A DNA stretch of 64,000 nucleotides, taken from Candidatus Berkelbacteria bacterium RIFCSPLOWO2_01_FULL_50_28 (GTDB lineage Bacteria; Patescibacteria; UBA1384; 2-12-FULL-50-11). Shown here in pieces: positions 42,960 to 49,162 of the stretch. The DNA is taken from contig MEZX01000002.1 of NCBI GenBank assembly GCA_001774395.1, positions 148,984 to 212,983 of the forward strand, in the 5' to 3' direction. Numbering within the stretch: position 1 is the stretch's first letter; each line of letters opens with the position of its first letter. Under the pieces are notes generated by a model, which had not been told where the DNA came from, made no database searches, and saw nothing but the letters and a program-made list of their open reading frames with translations. The position numbers and the translations under genes were made by a program.

Positions 42960-43844
42960 TTATTTGTATTCGTGCTGGGCGATTTCGTAGTGAAGTTTTA
43001 TGCGGTCGTCCCAACTGCGGCCGCGTAGGTCAACAGAGTGCGGTACTTCTTTTATTTCGCCCTTGCTGTCACGGCGAATAATGCCAACATTGTAGTAAAC
43101 CATCGGTGTTTCCTCGGCAGTTTTCTTGACGTAATCGGGATGTTTCTCGCCGTAGACGCCGCGCAAGAAATCTTCTGTGCTCATGGCCGGGAAAACGTTC
43201 GTGTACACGACCGATGGATTGCCGTCGATATACTTGCCGATGTAGCGCGCAAATGCAGGGTCCTTATCGTCGCCTAGGCACATTTGGTTGAAGAAGATAA
43301 CTCCACCATCAGCCAGGTGGTGGTTGGCGATCTGGAGCTGATTTTTGAACTCATCCTGACCATCACTGCCGCCGCGAGCGTGTTGGGGAATTTTGTCGCG
43401 AATCGCTTCCGGATAAAGATGATACGGCGGGTAAAGGCCGATGACCTTGGCTGATTTGGGTGGAAAGCTATCTTCGCTATAGAGCTCATGCTTCACCTCG
43501 AATCGAACGTCATTGAGCTTGGCATTTTCTTGGGCTTGCTCAATTGCTCGGGCACTTTTATCAAGCGCTATAACCTTGCTGCCAGGGAAATGTTTGCTAA
43601 CGAGAATTGAAAACACGCCGCTACCGCAGCCGATATCCAAGAAGTCGATCGAGCCGTTAGAGTCTTGCAGCGCTTTGGCAATATAAGGCTTAGAAAACTC
43701 CCAAGTGAACGGCTGCTCCTCGTAAAACACCGCCATCACGTTATCGCTCTGGTCGGTGCGTTTGCGGTTAATTGGATCAACTTTTAGTTTAATGCCGGCA
43801 AACTCGACATTTTCATCGAACATATTGGGGTTACTAATTGCCAT
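42960..43844 (-). CDS. SAM-dependent methyltransferase (small/N-PPY-like)
   Basis: 294 residues. Motif I FLDIGCGSGVFSI at about residues 68-80, acidic residue in VIALDKS, and motif IV GLYPPYHLYP, a variant of the NPPY motif used to methylate amide or exocyclic amino nitrogens. Possible targets are rRNA, DNA or protein glutamine; none can be chosen. The strong AAGGAGAAA site lies within the overlapping regulator gene (11-nt overlap), so both are one operon. Divergent from the tmRNA-like/hairpin-element operon, hence a candidate partner of it. Confidence 0.85.
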   Translation of the reverse strand: MAISNPNMFDENVEFAGIKLKVDPINRKRTDQSDNVMAVFYEEQPFTWEFSKPYIAKALQDSNGSIDFLDIGCGSGVFSILVSKHFPGSKVIALDKSARAIEQAQENAKLNDVRFEVKHELYSEDSFPPKSAKVIGLYPPYHLYPEAIRDKIPQHARGGSDGQDEFKNQLQIANHHLADGGVIFFNQMCLGDDKDPAFARYIGKYIDGNPSVVYTNVFPAMSTEDFLRGVYGEKHPDYVKKTAEETPMVYYNVGIIRRDSKGEIKEVPHSVDLRGRSWDDRIKLHYEIAQHEYK

Positions 43845-44661
43845 TTTCTCCTTTTGTTACGTTATATTTCTCTGCTGCATCCCACGCTAAACGCCAAATC
43901 GCCATCAACATATCCGCAACGTCTTTACTTTCAATGACTGCGGCTAGTAGATTCTTCTTGTATATAGAAATGTAGACCTTACCCGCTTTGGGATGCACGG
44001 TGATCGATCCAGTAAAAGGAAATCTGTCACGAGGGATATATCGGCTTATCCGTAAGGGATTATTCTCATTTTCTTGGACTCTACCGTCGCGATGGGTGTA
44101 AATAACGTTAGACTTCGTACCACGTTCTTCCCGCGGTTTTTCATGAACTTCGCCGTAGTTGGGGAAGGCATCTTTTAACTCGTCTAAAGCAGTAAACGAA
44201 AAAATCTCCATATCCGGATCGGTGCTTGCGCTTGTGCGCATAGTCTTCTGTCCCTCGAGACCTTCGTAGATACGGATAACCGGACGATTCTTGGACATTC
44301 GAAACAATGCCGCTAGCTGAGGAATAACGGTACCAATCCTCTCTTCGTCTTGTGCCAGTCGCTGCTTTTGTGTTTCTAAGAGTTTCTTTAGGTTCTCGGG
44401 CGATTCGGCACTGTATAGTGTCTTTTTGCCCAATTCTCGATGAGAAGCTAGCCCCTTCTTGCTAAGCTCGCCCAAGATAAAGTATGCCGTGGGGCGGTTA
44501 ATGCCGGACTTTGTTGCGATGTTTTGGACAGAGCTTTCGCCAAGCTCTAATGCAGCGAGGTAGACCCTAGACTCCTTCTCGCTCAATCCGGCACTTGTCA
44601 GCATCTCTTCCATTCCTATTTGTATATTAACTTTTTTGCCATCGGTTTTCTTATAACGCAT
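43834..44661 (-). CDS. TrmB-like transcriptional regulator
   Basis: 275 residues from the ATG at 44661. The frame extends to 44712 but that part contains the -35 box. Helix-turn-helix at about residues 18-80 (LTSAGLSEKESRVYLAALEL, GINRPTAYFILGELSKKGLA), then a coiled coil (about 95-115) and an effector domain with VIRIYEGLEGQKTM. It may bind the paired CTATTG/CAATAG sites around the two divergent promoters and so control both its own operon and the RNA operon. A -10 box 9 nt before the ATG suggests a leaderless mRNA. Confidence 0.85.
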   Translation of the reverse strand: MRYKKTDGKKVNIQIGMEEMLTSAGLSEKESRVYLAALELGESSVQNIATKSGINRPTAYFILGELSKKGLASHRELGKKTLYSAESPENLKKLLETQKQRLAQDEERIGTVIPQLAALFRMSKNRPVIRIYEGLEGQKTMRTSASTDPDMEIFSFTALDELKDAFPNYGEVHEKPREERGTKSNVIYTHRDGRVQENENNPLRISRYIPRDRFPFTGSITVHPKAGKVYISIYKKNLLAAVIESKDVADMLMAIWRLAWDAAEKYNVTKGENGN

Positions 44662-44670
44662 CTTAACGTA

Positions 44671-44699
44671 ACTATAATCTAACCTTTGAAATATGTCAA
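44671..44699 (-). promoter_or_regulatory. Promoter of regulator-methyltransferase operon
   Basis: Minus strand TTGACA (44694-44699), 17-bp spacer, TATAGT (44671-44676). Confidence 0.75.
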
Positions 44700-44702
44700 G
44701 GG

Positions 44703-44767
44703 CTATTGACAACTATTGTACAATATGCTATTATCCCCTTTGAAGCTTAACAATAGGTTGTCAATAG
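44703..44767. promoter_or_regulatory. Paired inverted operator candidates around the RNA promoter
   Basis: CTATTGACAACTATTG (44703-44718) is mirrored by CAATAGGTTGTCAATAG (44751-44767) with one inserted base. A perfect 12-bp palindrome TATTGTACAATA (44715-44726) sits between the -35 and -10 boxes. Very likely regulator sites. Confidence 0.65.
44706..44734 (+). promoter_or_regulatory. Strong promoter of the tmRNA-like/five-gene operon
   Basis: TTGACA (44706-44711), 17-bp spacer, TATTAT (44729-44734); predicted start near 44741. Confidence 0.8.
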
Positions 44768-45002
44768 AAACTGACTTTTCGCCGATAGGGACCACGGCAG
44801 AGGCGCTCCTACCCGCAAGGGATGTGAGCGATGCTCGTTTGAGCGGTACGCCGCCCTAAAGACTTTTAGTTGGTACTTGTCGATCCTTGTGAGCCCACAT
44901 TCCTTGAATAGCGATTATTAATCACTAGAAAGGGATATTCAGCACCTAACCGTGCTGACATGTAAGGGAAATAACCTTTACATATCAGTGCGGTTAACGG
45001 CT
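44741..45002 (+). ncRNA. Structured 5' leader without ORF
   Basis: About 260 nt between the predicted start and the tmRNA-like RNA. It shows small hairpins: GCTC-gttt-GAGC, AGCAC-ctaacc-GTGCT and ATGTAAGG...CCTTTACAT just before 45003. No convincing coding frame. It may be cleaved off as a precursor leader. Confidence 0.45.
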
Positions 45003-45138
45003 GGGGGCGAACGGGTTCGACAGAGACCCAAGTGCGTGGTTAGGGCGTGGTAGCCCAACTCGGAAAAACGGCTCAAGAAAGACCGAGCATCACGTAGCAA
45101 GTCTTTGGAACTGGGTTCGATTCCCAGCGCCTCCACCA
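45003..45138 (+). ncRNA. ssrA-like: tmRNA-like RNA (tRNA-like domain, only 136 nt)
   Basis: Both ends match transfer-messenger RNA. The 5' end GGGGGCGAACGGGTTCGACA fits the tmRNA consensus. The 3' end has a perfect T arm (CTGGG-ttcgatt-CCCAG), acceptor strand CGCCTCC, A and encoded CCA. The acceptor pairs GGGGGCG/CGCCTCC with a G-U at the third pair, the alanine identity element. A long helix 2 (CAGAGAC/GTCTTTG and GCGTG/CACGT) is also present. Between its strands are only about 50 nt with two small hairpins, so the usual tag ORF and pseudoknots (normally about 350 nt in all) have no room. Either a degenerate or minimal tmRNA, or a new tRNA-like RNA. Confidence 0.7.
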
Positions 45139-45320
45139 GATTCGTTTCAACCGGTCGCCGACAAATAAAGGCGGCCAGCGGCTACCCCCTCCGGGTTTAG
45201 GGGTAGCAGTGGGCGGTTATGTAACCCACTGCCTAGGATCACCGCCAAGGTGATCTGACGACTTAGGGAACCAAAACTTGGCGAAAGAGAGTCCGTATAC
45301 TCTCAGGTTCCCGCCTCGGA
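45139..45320 (+). ncRNA. String of five perfect hairpins after the tmRNA-like RNA
   Basis: Consecutive stems: GTCGCC/GGCGGC (45154-45175), GCTACCCC/GGGGTAGC (45181-45207), CAGTGGG/CCCACTG (45207-45231), GATCACC/GGTGATC (45237-45255), GGGAACC/GGTTCCC with inner GAGAGT/ACTCTC (45266-45312). No ORF. The density of perfect stems suggests a structured RNA rather than a spacer; the function is unknown. Confidence 0.55.
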
Positions 45321-45373
45321 TCCGGCTCGAGGCCCGTGCTCGAGCCTGAAATTGAGGGAATTGTCCCTTGCAC
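45321..45373 (+). repeat. Two-hairpin element, copy 1
   Basis: Stem A GGCTCGAG/CTCGAGCC, spacer TGAAATTG, stem B AGGGA/TCCCT, then TGCAC. It precedes the 45504 gene by about 130 nt. Confidence 0.7.
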
Positions 45374-45503
45374 TTTACAAATAGAAAGTTGATAGAGCTT
45401 CGGCAAAACTATCCGTTAGTCAGACGACGTTAAGTCCGGCCCTCAGTCGAACGAGTAGCAATACTTGGACGAGGATGTATTTCAAGGGAACAGTGAAAGT
45501 AAT

Positions 45504-46088
45504 ATGAAAAACCTGACAACTGCCTTGGCCTTCGCCGTTGCCTCGATCGTTTCTGCTCAGACCTCGTTGGTTTGGGTGGACAGCGCCAAGGGGGGTTCGC
45601 CCTCCGTAACAGCTGCCTTCTTCGCGAAGGACGGTTGGGAGGTCTGGGCGTTCGGGGCGAATAACCCCAAAACGCTCGACCTGGAACTGGGGCGCCTCTT
45701 TCCTTGGGGAAAGAAGGTGCTGGTTGGCGGGTACGTTGCCGTTTGGCCGGATTCAAACAGGACCTTCGGGATACCGTTTGTGATGGTCAACGACAAGGTG
45801 CTTGGAGGCCACTTGTGCCTCAAGCTAGGCTGTTACCTGCCGTTAAACGGTGGGCCAACTATCCTTTTCTCCGATGAGAGTTCGCTCTTGTGGGAGGCCA
45901 AAAAAGGGTTAAGTTGGGGGCCGATTCTCTCCTACGTTCAGGTCGACGGTGGTAAGCCAATCGCAAGATTGGGACTGTCACTGCGCCTGACGAAGGGGGA
46001 TGAAACCCTGGAGCTTAGCTGCCAACCGGTTTACTTATCTGGGGACGGGGAAACCCGCTTCCGGATCGGTATTACCCACCGGTTCTAG
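45504..46088 (+). CDS. Secreted beta-rich, barrel-like protein
   Basis: 194 residues from the ATG at 45504; the frame opens 13 codons earlier but the signal peptide begins here (MKNLTTALAFAVASIVSAQ). The mature part has alternating strands (WEVWAFGANNPKTLDLELGR, VLVGGYVAVWP, ARLGLSLRLTKGDETLELS) and ends FRIGITHRF with terminal Phe, like outer-membrane barrels. Two Cys in HLCLKLGCYL. Same design as the 26190 gene, with little obvious sequence identity. First protein gene after the tmRNA-like RNA. The ribosome site is weak. Confidence 0.7.
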   Translation: MKNLTTALAFAVASIVSAQTSLVWVDSAKGGSPSVTAAFFAKDGWEVWAFGANNPKTLDLELGRLFPWGKKVLVGGYVAVWPDSNRTFGIPFVMVNDKVLGGHLCLKLGCYLPLNGGPTILFSDESSLLWEAKKGLSWGPILSYVQVDGGKPIARLGLSLRLTKGDETLELSCQPVYLSGDGETRFRIGITHRF

Positions 46089-46237
46089 CTCGCTGACCGA
46101 GTACGGTTGGGCGCTGAATCGCGCCTTGGAGCTGCATAAAGGAGCGGCAGATCGGGCAGAAACAAGACGCAAAGAAGTGTGATGGAGGTTCCCTATTGTT
46201 AGCCTCCTGCGTCGCCCAGTAATGTTTCAGTTTTCAT

Positions 46238-46290
46238 CCACGGCCGGATTCATCCGGCCTGAAATTGAGAGCTGAAAGGTTCTCGCACAT
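46238..46290 (+). repeat. Two-hairpin element, copy 2
   Basis: Stem A GGCCGGA/TCCGGCC, spacer TGAAATT, stem B GAGAGCT-GAAA-GGTTCTC (G-U changes keep pairing), then GCACAT. Precedes the 46327 gene. Confidence 0.75.
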
Positions 46291-46326
46291 TTTACAGGGT
46301 AGCGACCAACGCCAGGAGAAAAATAC

Positions 46327-46551
46327 ATGACAAGCATCCTCGCCATCCTCGTCGCGATCATTCTGGCAGTTGGGAACACAGTGCTGATGGGCTCGGCCCT
46401 GATAGCGCTCCAGCATGGCCGGTTTGGTCTTCTGCTCGTTGCGCTGATGGTGCTGTTCGTCTCCGGCGAACTGATCATCAAGCCCCTGTTTCGACTTGTG
46501 GGCGAACAGGGAGTGCGAAAGCACTTGGCTAAGCGCAACAAGGGAGAGTAG
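46327..46551 (+). CDS. Small two-helix membrane protein
   Basis: 74 residues. Helices at about 4-28 and 33-55, then a basic tail (VGEQGVRKHLAKRNKGE) probably on the cytoplasmic side. Strong AGGAGA site before the ATG. No family recognised. A small perfect hairpin CGTTTCA/TGAAACG follows at 46567-46585. Second protein gene of the operon started at 44741. Confidence 0.65.
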   Translation: MTSILAILVAIILAVGNTVLMGSALIALQHGRFGLLLVALMVLFVSGELIIKPLFRLVGEQGVRKHLAKRNKGE

Positions 46552-46593
46552 CCCTCGTATTACTCACGTTTCAGCAATTGAAACGCCCTTTGA

Positions 46594-46652
46594 TCCGGCT
46601 CGAGGCCTGTGCTCGAGCCTGAAACTAAGGGCTGAAAAGCTCTAATTTGCAC
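46594..46652 (+). repeat. Two-hairpin element, copy 3
   Basis: Stem A GGCTCGAG/CTCGAGCC (46597-46619), spacer TGAAACTA, stem B AGGGCT-GAAA-AGCTCT (one G-U), then TTTGCACAT. Precedes the 46668 gene. Confidence 0.75.
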
Positions 46653-46667
46653 ATTCCAGGAGGCAAG

Positions 46668-46883
46668 ATGCGTGTAATACTTAAGGTTTACCATGACTGC
46701 GGCAGTGATATCAGTACAGTCGAGTTTGATCTCGACGATCTGGTCAGAACACTCAACGCTGGCGGGACCTTCGAGGTCAAGGCAATGTGCGACGATTTGC
46801 ACAGTAGGAGACTGGGCCTCCGATATAGCTTGGGACACGAGAATCATACGGGCAAATTTGTTGTTGTGCCCAGGAAAAGCTGA
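46668..46883 (+). CDS. Small soluble unknown protein
   Basis: 71 residues from the ATG at 46668, which follows CCAGGAGGC. Compact alternating strands and helices (MRVILKVYHDCGSDISTVEF, LVRTLNAGGTFEVKAMC), two Cys, no signal peptide. No family recognised. Likely cytoplasmic. Confidence 0.6.
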   Translation: MRVILKVYHDCGSDISTVEFDLDDLVRTLNAGGTFEVKAMCDDLHSRRLGLRYSLGHENHTGKFVVVPRKS

Positions 46884-46898
46884 ACCACAACCTTCATA

Positions 46899-46950
46899 TC
46901 CGGCTTGAGCCGTCTCGAGCCCGAAATTGAGAGCTGAAAAAGCTAAGGAG
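46899..46950 (+). repeat. Two-hairpin element, copy 4
   Basis: Stem A GGCTTGAG/CTCGAGCC with a G-U in place of G-C, spacer CGAAATTG, stem B AGCT-gaaaa-AGCT. It runs straight into the AAGGAG site of the 46960 gene. Confidence 0.7.
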
Positions 46951-46959
46951 AACATTAAA

Positions 46960-47247
46960 ATGGCGACAATCATTGCCAACGAACAGTTGACCAAGACTCT
47001 AGAACCGCTTCTTGAAGATGTCGATGCGATCTATGTGGATACCCACTCATCGACGGGTCAGATTGACGAGGAACGAATAAGCCAGGCTGCAGAGCTGGCT
47101 CGCAGGGGAAAACGAGTTGTCCTTTTCGGATGGTTCGCCGAGGCCGAGGTGGGTAGTAAAATCGCCCCGTGTATGACCTACCAGAACGCGGTCTATGCCC
47201 GTTTACCGCTTTCGATCGACCAGATGCGGGAACTGGGCAAAGGATGA
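46960..47247 (+). CDS. Small soluble unknown protein
   Basis: 95 residues from the ATG at 46960 (AAGGAG upstream). Alternating helix-strand pattern with LEPLLEDVDAIYVDTHSSTG and RRGKRVVLFGWFAEAEVGSK, suggesting a small alpha/beta fold. No catalytic motif recognised. Fourth protein gene of the operon. Confidence 0.65.
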   Translation: MATIIANEQLTKTLEPLLEDVDAIYVDTHSSTGQIDEERISQAAELARRGKRVVLFGWFAEAEVGSKIAPCMTYQNAVYARLPLSIDQMRELGKG

Positions 47248-47261
47248 TGTCGTCTCAACTT

Positions 47262-47320
47262 TCATCCACGGCCGGATCTTTCCGGCCTGAAAATGAGAGC
47301 TGAAAAGTTCTTGCACATCC
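47262..47320 (+). repeat. Two-hairpin element, copy 5
   Basis: Stem A GGCCGGA/TCCGGCC (47270-47287), spacer TGAAAAT, stem B AGAGCT-GAAA-AGTTCT (one G-U), then TGCACAT. Precedes the 47338 gene. Confidence 0.75.
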
Positions 47321-47337
47321 AACTACAGGTGAAATAA

Positions 47338-48060
47338 ATGCGTATTTTAGTGGTAGAAGATTCCGAACTGCACCGCCGCTCCGCTATCAAGACACTCGAG
47401 GGCCACGAGCTTACGATCGCCGCCAACTACAAGCAGGCTGTCAATTGCTTGGGAGGCGCCACGGCCAACGAGTACGAGCGTCAAGAGAAAGGAGATCCGT
47501 ACGACGTGCTACTGACCGATATGATGATCGGGAGCGGCGAGACCAATGACGAGGGGACGCACGCCTTCGGGTTCGTCCTGGCTCTGATAGCCGCCCTGCG
47601 TGGGGTTAAGCACATTGCACTGCTCACCGACATTAACCATCACCACGCTGGTCCTAGCCAAGCGCTCGACGCGATCGGCCCGGCCTACTACCGCTGCCCG
47701 GGAGAATTCGCGCCAAACTTCGAGATCAACGGCGCTAAGGCGATGTTCGTCCACGCCCCGGTGAGGACGTTTGAGACGCTCAAGAATCAGCCGTGCGAGA
47801 ATTGTGTTGATCTGGTGGCCGTGAGGTATAGCACCTGCGATTACCCGCCGAGCTGGAAGCCGGGGGAGTGCCGATACTGTAAAGGCACCGCTTTCTTAGA
47901 GGACGACGAAGAGCGCGAGGTTTGCCCCGCTTGCAAAGCTGATCCCGGCAAATGCAGCGATTGCAAAGGAACCGGCGTGGCCGACCGCAACCTGGTTGGC
48001 AAAGATTGGGGAATGGTCCTGAAGGACCTGCTCGGAACGCTACCAACCGACGAGGTGTAG
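47338..48060 (+). CDS. Receiver-like protein with DnaJ-type zinc ribbon
   Basis: 240 residues. The N-terminus looks like a response-regulator receiver: acidic pair E7-D8 in MRILVVEDSELH and a candidate phospho-acceptor D61 in DVLLTDMM. The second half departs from CheY and has the wording ALLTDINHHHAG and FEINGAKAMFVH, which I recall from an uncharacterised CPR receiver-like family. The C-terminus (about 180-230) is a Cys-rich ribbon, CRYCKG, CPAC, CSDCKGTG, as in DnaJ. No histidine kinase is nearby. Last gene of the operon before a strong terminator. Confidence 0.75.
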   Translation: MRILVVEDSELHRRSAIKTLEGHELTIAANYKQAVNCLGGATANEYERQEKGDPYDVLLTDMMIGSGETNDEGTHAFGFVLALIAALRGVKHIALLTDINHHHAGPSQALDAIGPAYYRCPGEFAPNFEINGAKAMFVHAPVRTFETLKNQPCENCVDLVAVRYSTCDYPPSWKPGECRYCKGTAFLEDDEEREVCPACKADPGKCSDCKGTGVADRNLVGKDWGMVLKDLLGTLPTDEV

Positions 48061-48077
48061 CCAATCACCTCCGCAAA

Positions 48078-48108
48078 CCCGCCCTGAAATATGGGCGGGA
48101 TATTTTTA
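48078..48108 (+). terminator. Terminator of the 44741 operon
   Basis: CCCGCCC-tgaaatat-GGGCGGG followed by ATATTTTT. Confidence 0.9.
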
Positions 48109-48111
48109 TGC

Positions 48112-48179
48112 CCTAACCTGTCTTATCATATATATGCGATAAAGTAGGTTAGGAGCCGTATGCTATATATGACATACGG
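48112..48179. repeat. Two tandem hairpins with matching loops
   Basis: CCTAACCT...AGGTTAGG (48112-48153) with inner TTATC/GATAA, then CCGTATG/CATACGG (48156-48179). Both loops contain TATATATG. The DNA from here to 48270 has no gene. Confidence 0.6.
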
Positions 48180-48270
48180 GTGACAGTGAATACTGGAAAT
48201 GATTGGTGGCTCGGCGTGAGTTATACGCGCAAGTCTCCCTATTCGGTCGAAAGTTGCTTATTCGCTTCGC

Positions 48271-48822
48271 TCACGCGCGACTATCGTACTGGCCGGTTTC
48301 GGTATTAACAGTGATTCTGTCGCCGGTTTTGACAAAAAGAGGAACATTCACGGTGGCGCCAGTTTCCAGCGTTGCGGGCTTCAGAGCGGCGTTGACGGTG
48401 TTACCAGAAACGGCTGGTTCGGTGTAGGTTATCTCCATCTCAACTTTTTTGGGTAGCTTAACGTCGATGACTTTATCTTGCCAAAAGAGTAGGTCGATCG
48501 GCTGGCCTTCTTTAAGAAACTTAAATCGATCTTCAGGCAATTTTACAGCTTCTTGCTCAAAAGTGTCGGCAATCATCACTTGGGCTAGCTCGCCCTCGCG
48601 ATAAAGATATGTCGCGGCACTATACTGCAGCGAAGCCTCTTCGACGCGATCGTTACCCTGAAATGTTTGCTCGAAGATGGCTTGAGTTAGAAGACTGCGC
48701 AATTTGCAGTCGAGCTTGGCCTGTCCCCGACCCTGCTTAATATGGTTAACAAAAACTACTTCGTGCGGAGCGTCACGAAACAAAATTTTCGAGCCAACTT
48801 TCACCTGAGCTAGCGAAAGCAT
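48271..48822 (-). CDS. efp: Translation elongation factor P
   Basis: 183 residues, three OB-like domains in the normal length. EF-P helps ribosomes through polyproline stretches. The tip loop reads HIKQGRGQAKLDCKL, so the residue that is Lys34 in E. coli is Arg here and the preceding Pro is Gln. Whether it is modified is unknown; no modification gene is visible nearby. This is relevant to the strongly proline-rich protein at 54116. Downstream of rpsR by 4 bp; same operon. Confidence 0.93.
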   Translation of the reverse strand: MLSLAQVKVGSKILFRDAPHEVVFVNHIKQGRGQAKLDCKLRSLLTQAIFEQTFQGNDRVEEASLQYSAATYLYREGELAQVMIADTFEQEAVKLPEDRFKFLKEGQPIDLLFWQDKVIDVKLPKKVEMEITYTEPAVSGNTVNAALKPATLETGATVNVPLFVKTGDRITVNTETGQYDSRA

Positions 48823-48826
48823 CTGA

Positions 48827-49036
48827 CTATCGTTTAGCGAGGGGAAGCAACCCCAGGAAGCGGGCTCGTTTGACGGCCACGGAAAGCTGGCGCTGATACT
48901 TGCTCGAAGTGTTGGTCTCCCGGGCGCTTTTTAGTTTGCCCCAACCTGTGAGGTAGCGGCTAAGTAACTCGGTGTCGCGATAGTCAATTTCTCTGACCTG
49001 GTTTTTGGCAAAATAGCAGTCGATTCTTCGTTTCAT
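48827..49036 (-). CDS. rpsR: Small ribosomal subunit protein bS18
   Basis: 69 residues, a short bS18. Seen: CYFAKNQVREIDYRDTELLS and SSKYQRQLSVAVKRARFLGL, both diagnostic. Binds 16S rRNA next to S6 in the platform. Order rpsF-ssb-rpsR is the common arrangement; rplI is absent and efp follows instead. Confidence 0.95.
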   Translation of the reverse strand: MKRRIDCYFAKNQVREIDYRDTELLSRYLTGWGKLKSARETNTSSKYQRQLSVAVKRARFLGLLPLAKR

Positions 49037-49042
49037 TATTGG

Positions 49043-49160
49043 TTAATTTCCAATTTACAAGTTTCAATTTTCACTGAATTTTCAATGTTCCAATTTTCAA
49101 ACTGGTTATTGATTAATTGAGAATTTATTGAAAACTGAGAATTGATCATTGTAAATTTTT
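49043..49160. repeat. AT-rich intergenic repeat between ssb and rpsR
   Basis: Same word family as 18800-18957 (AATTTCCAATTTACAAG, CAATTTTCA, TTGAAAACTGAGAATTG). No ORF. Confidence 0.65.
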
Positions 49161-49162
49161 GT

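Noticed and set aside
44661..44712. Longer N-terminus of the TrmB-like regulator starting at 44712
   Set aside because: The extra codons contain its own -35 box and half of the operator; the ATG at 44661 lies just after the -10 box.
45048..45107. Possible tag ORF inside the tmRNA-like RNA (reading AQLGKTAQERPSIT then stop)
   Set aside because: The frame runs through both strands of helix 2 and the small hairpins, lacks the usual Ala-Ala ending, and has no resume-codon context. A chance frame in a short RNA.
46000..46182. 60-codon plus-strand ORF overlapping the end of the 45504 gene
   Set aside because: Overlaps conserved coding in another frame, has no ribosome site, and its tail runs into untranslated spacer.
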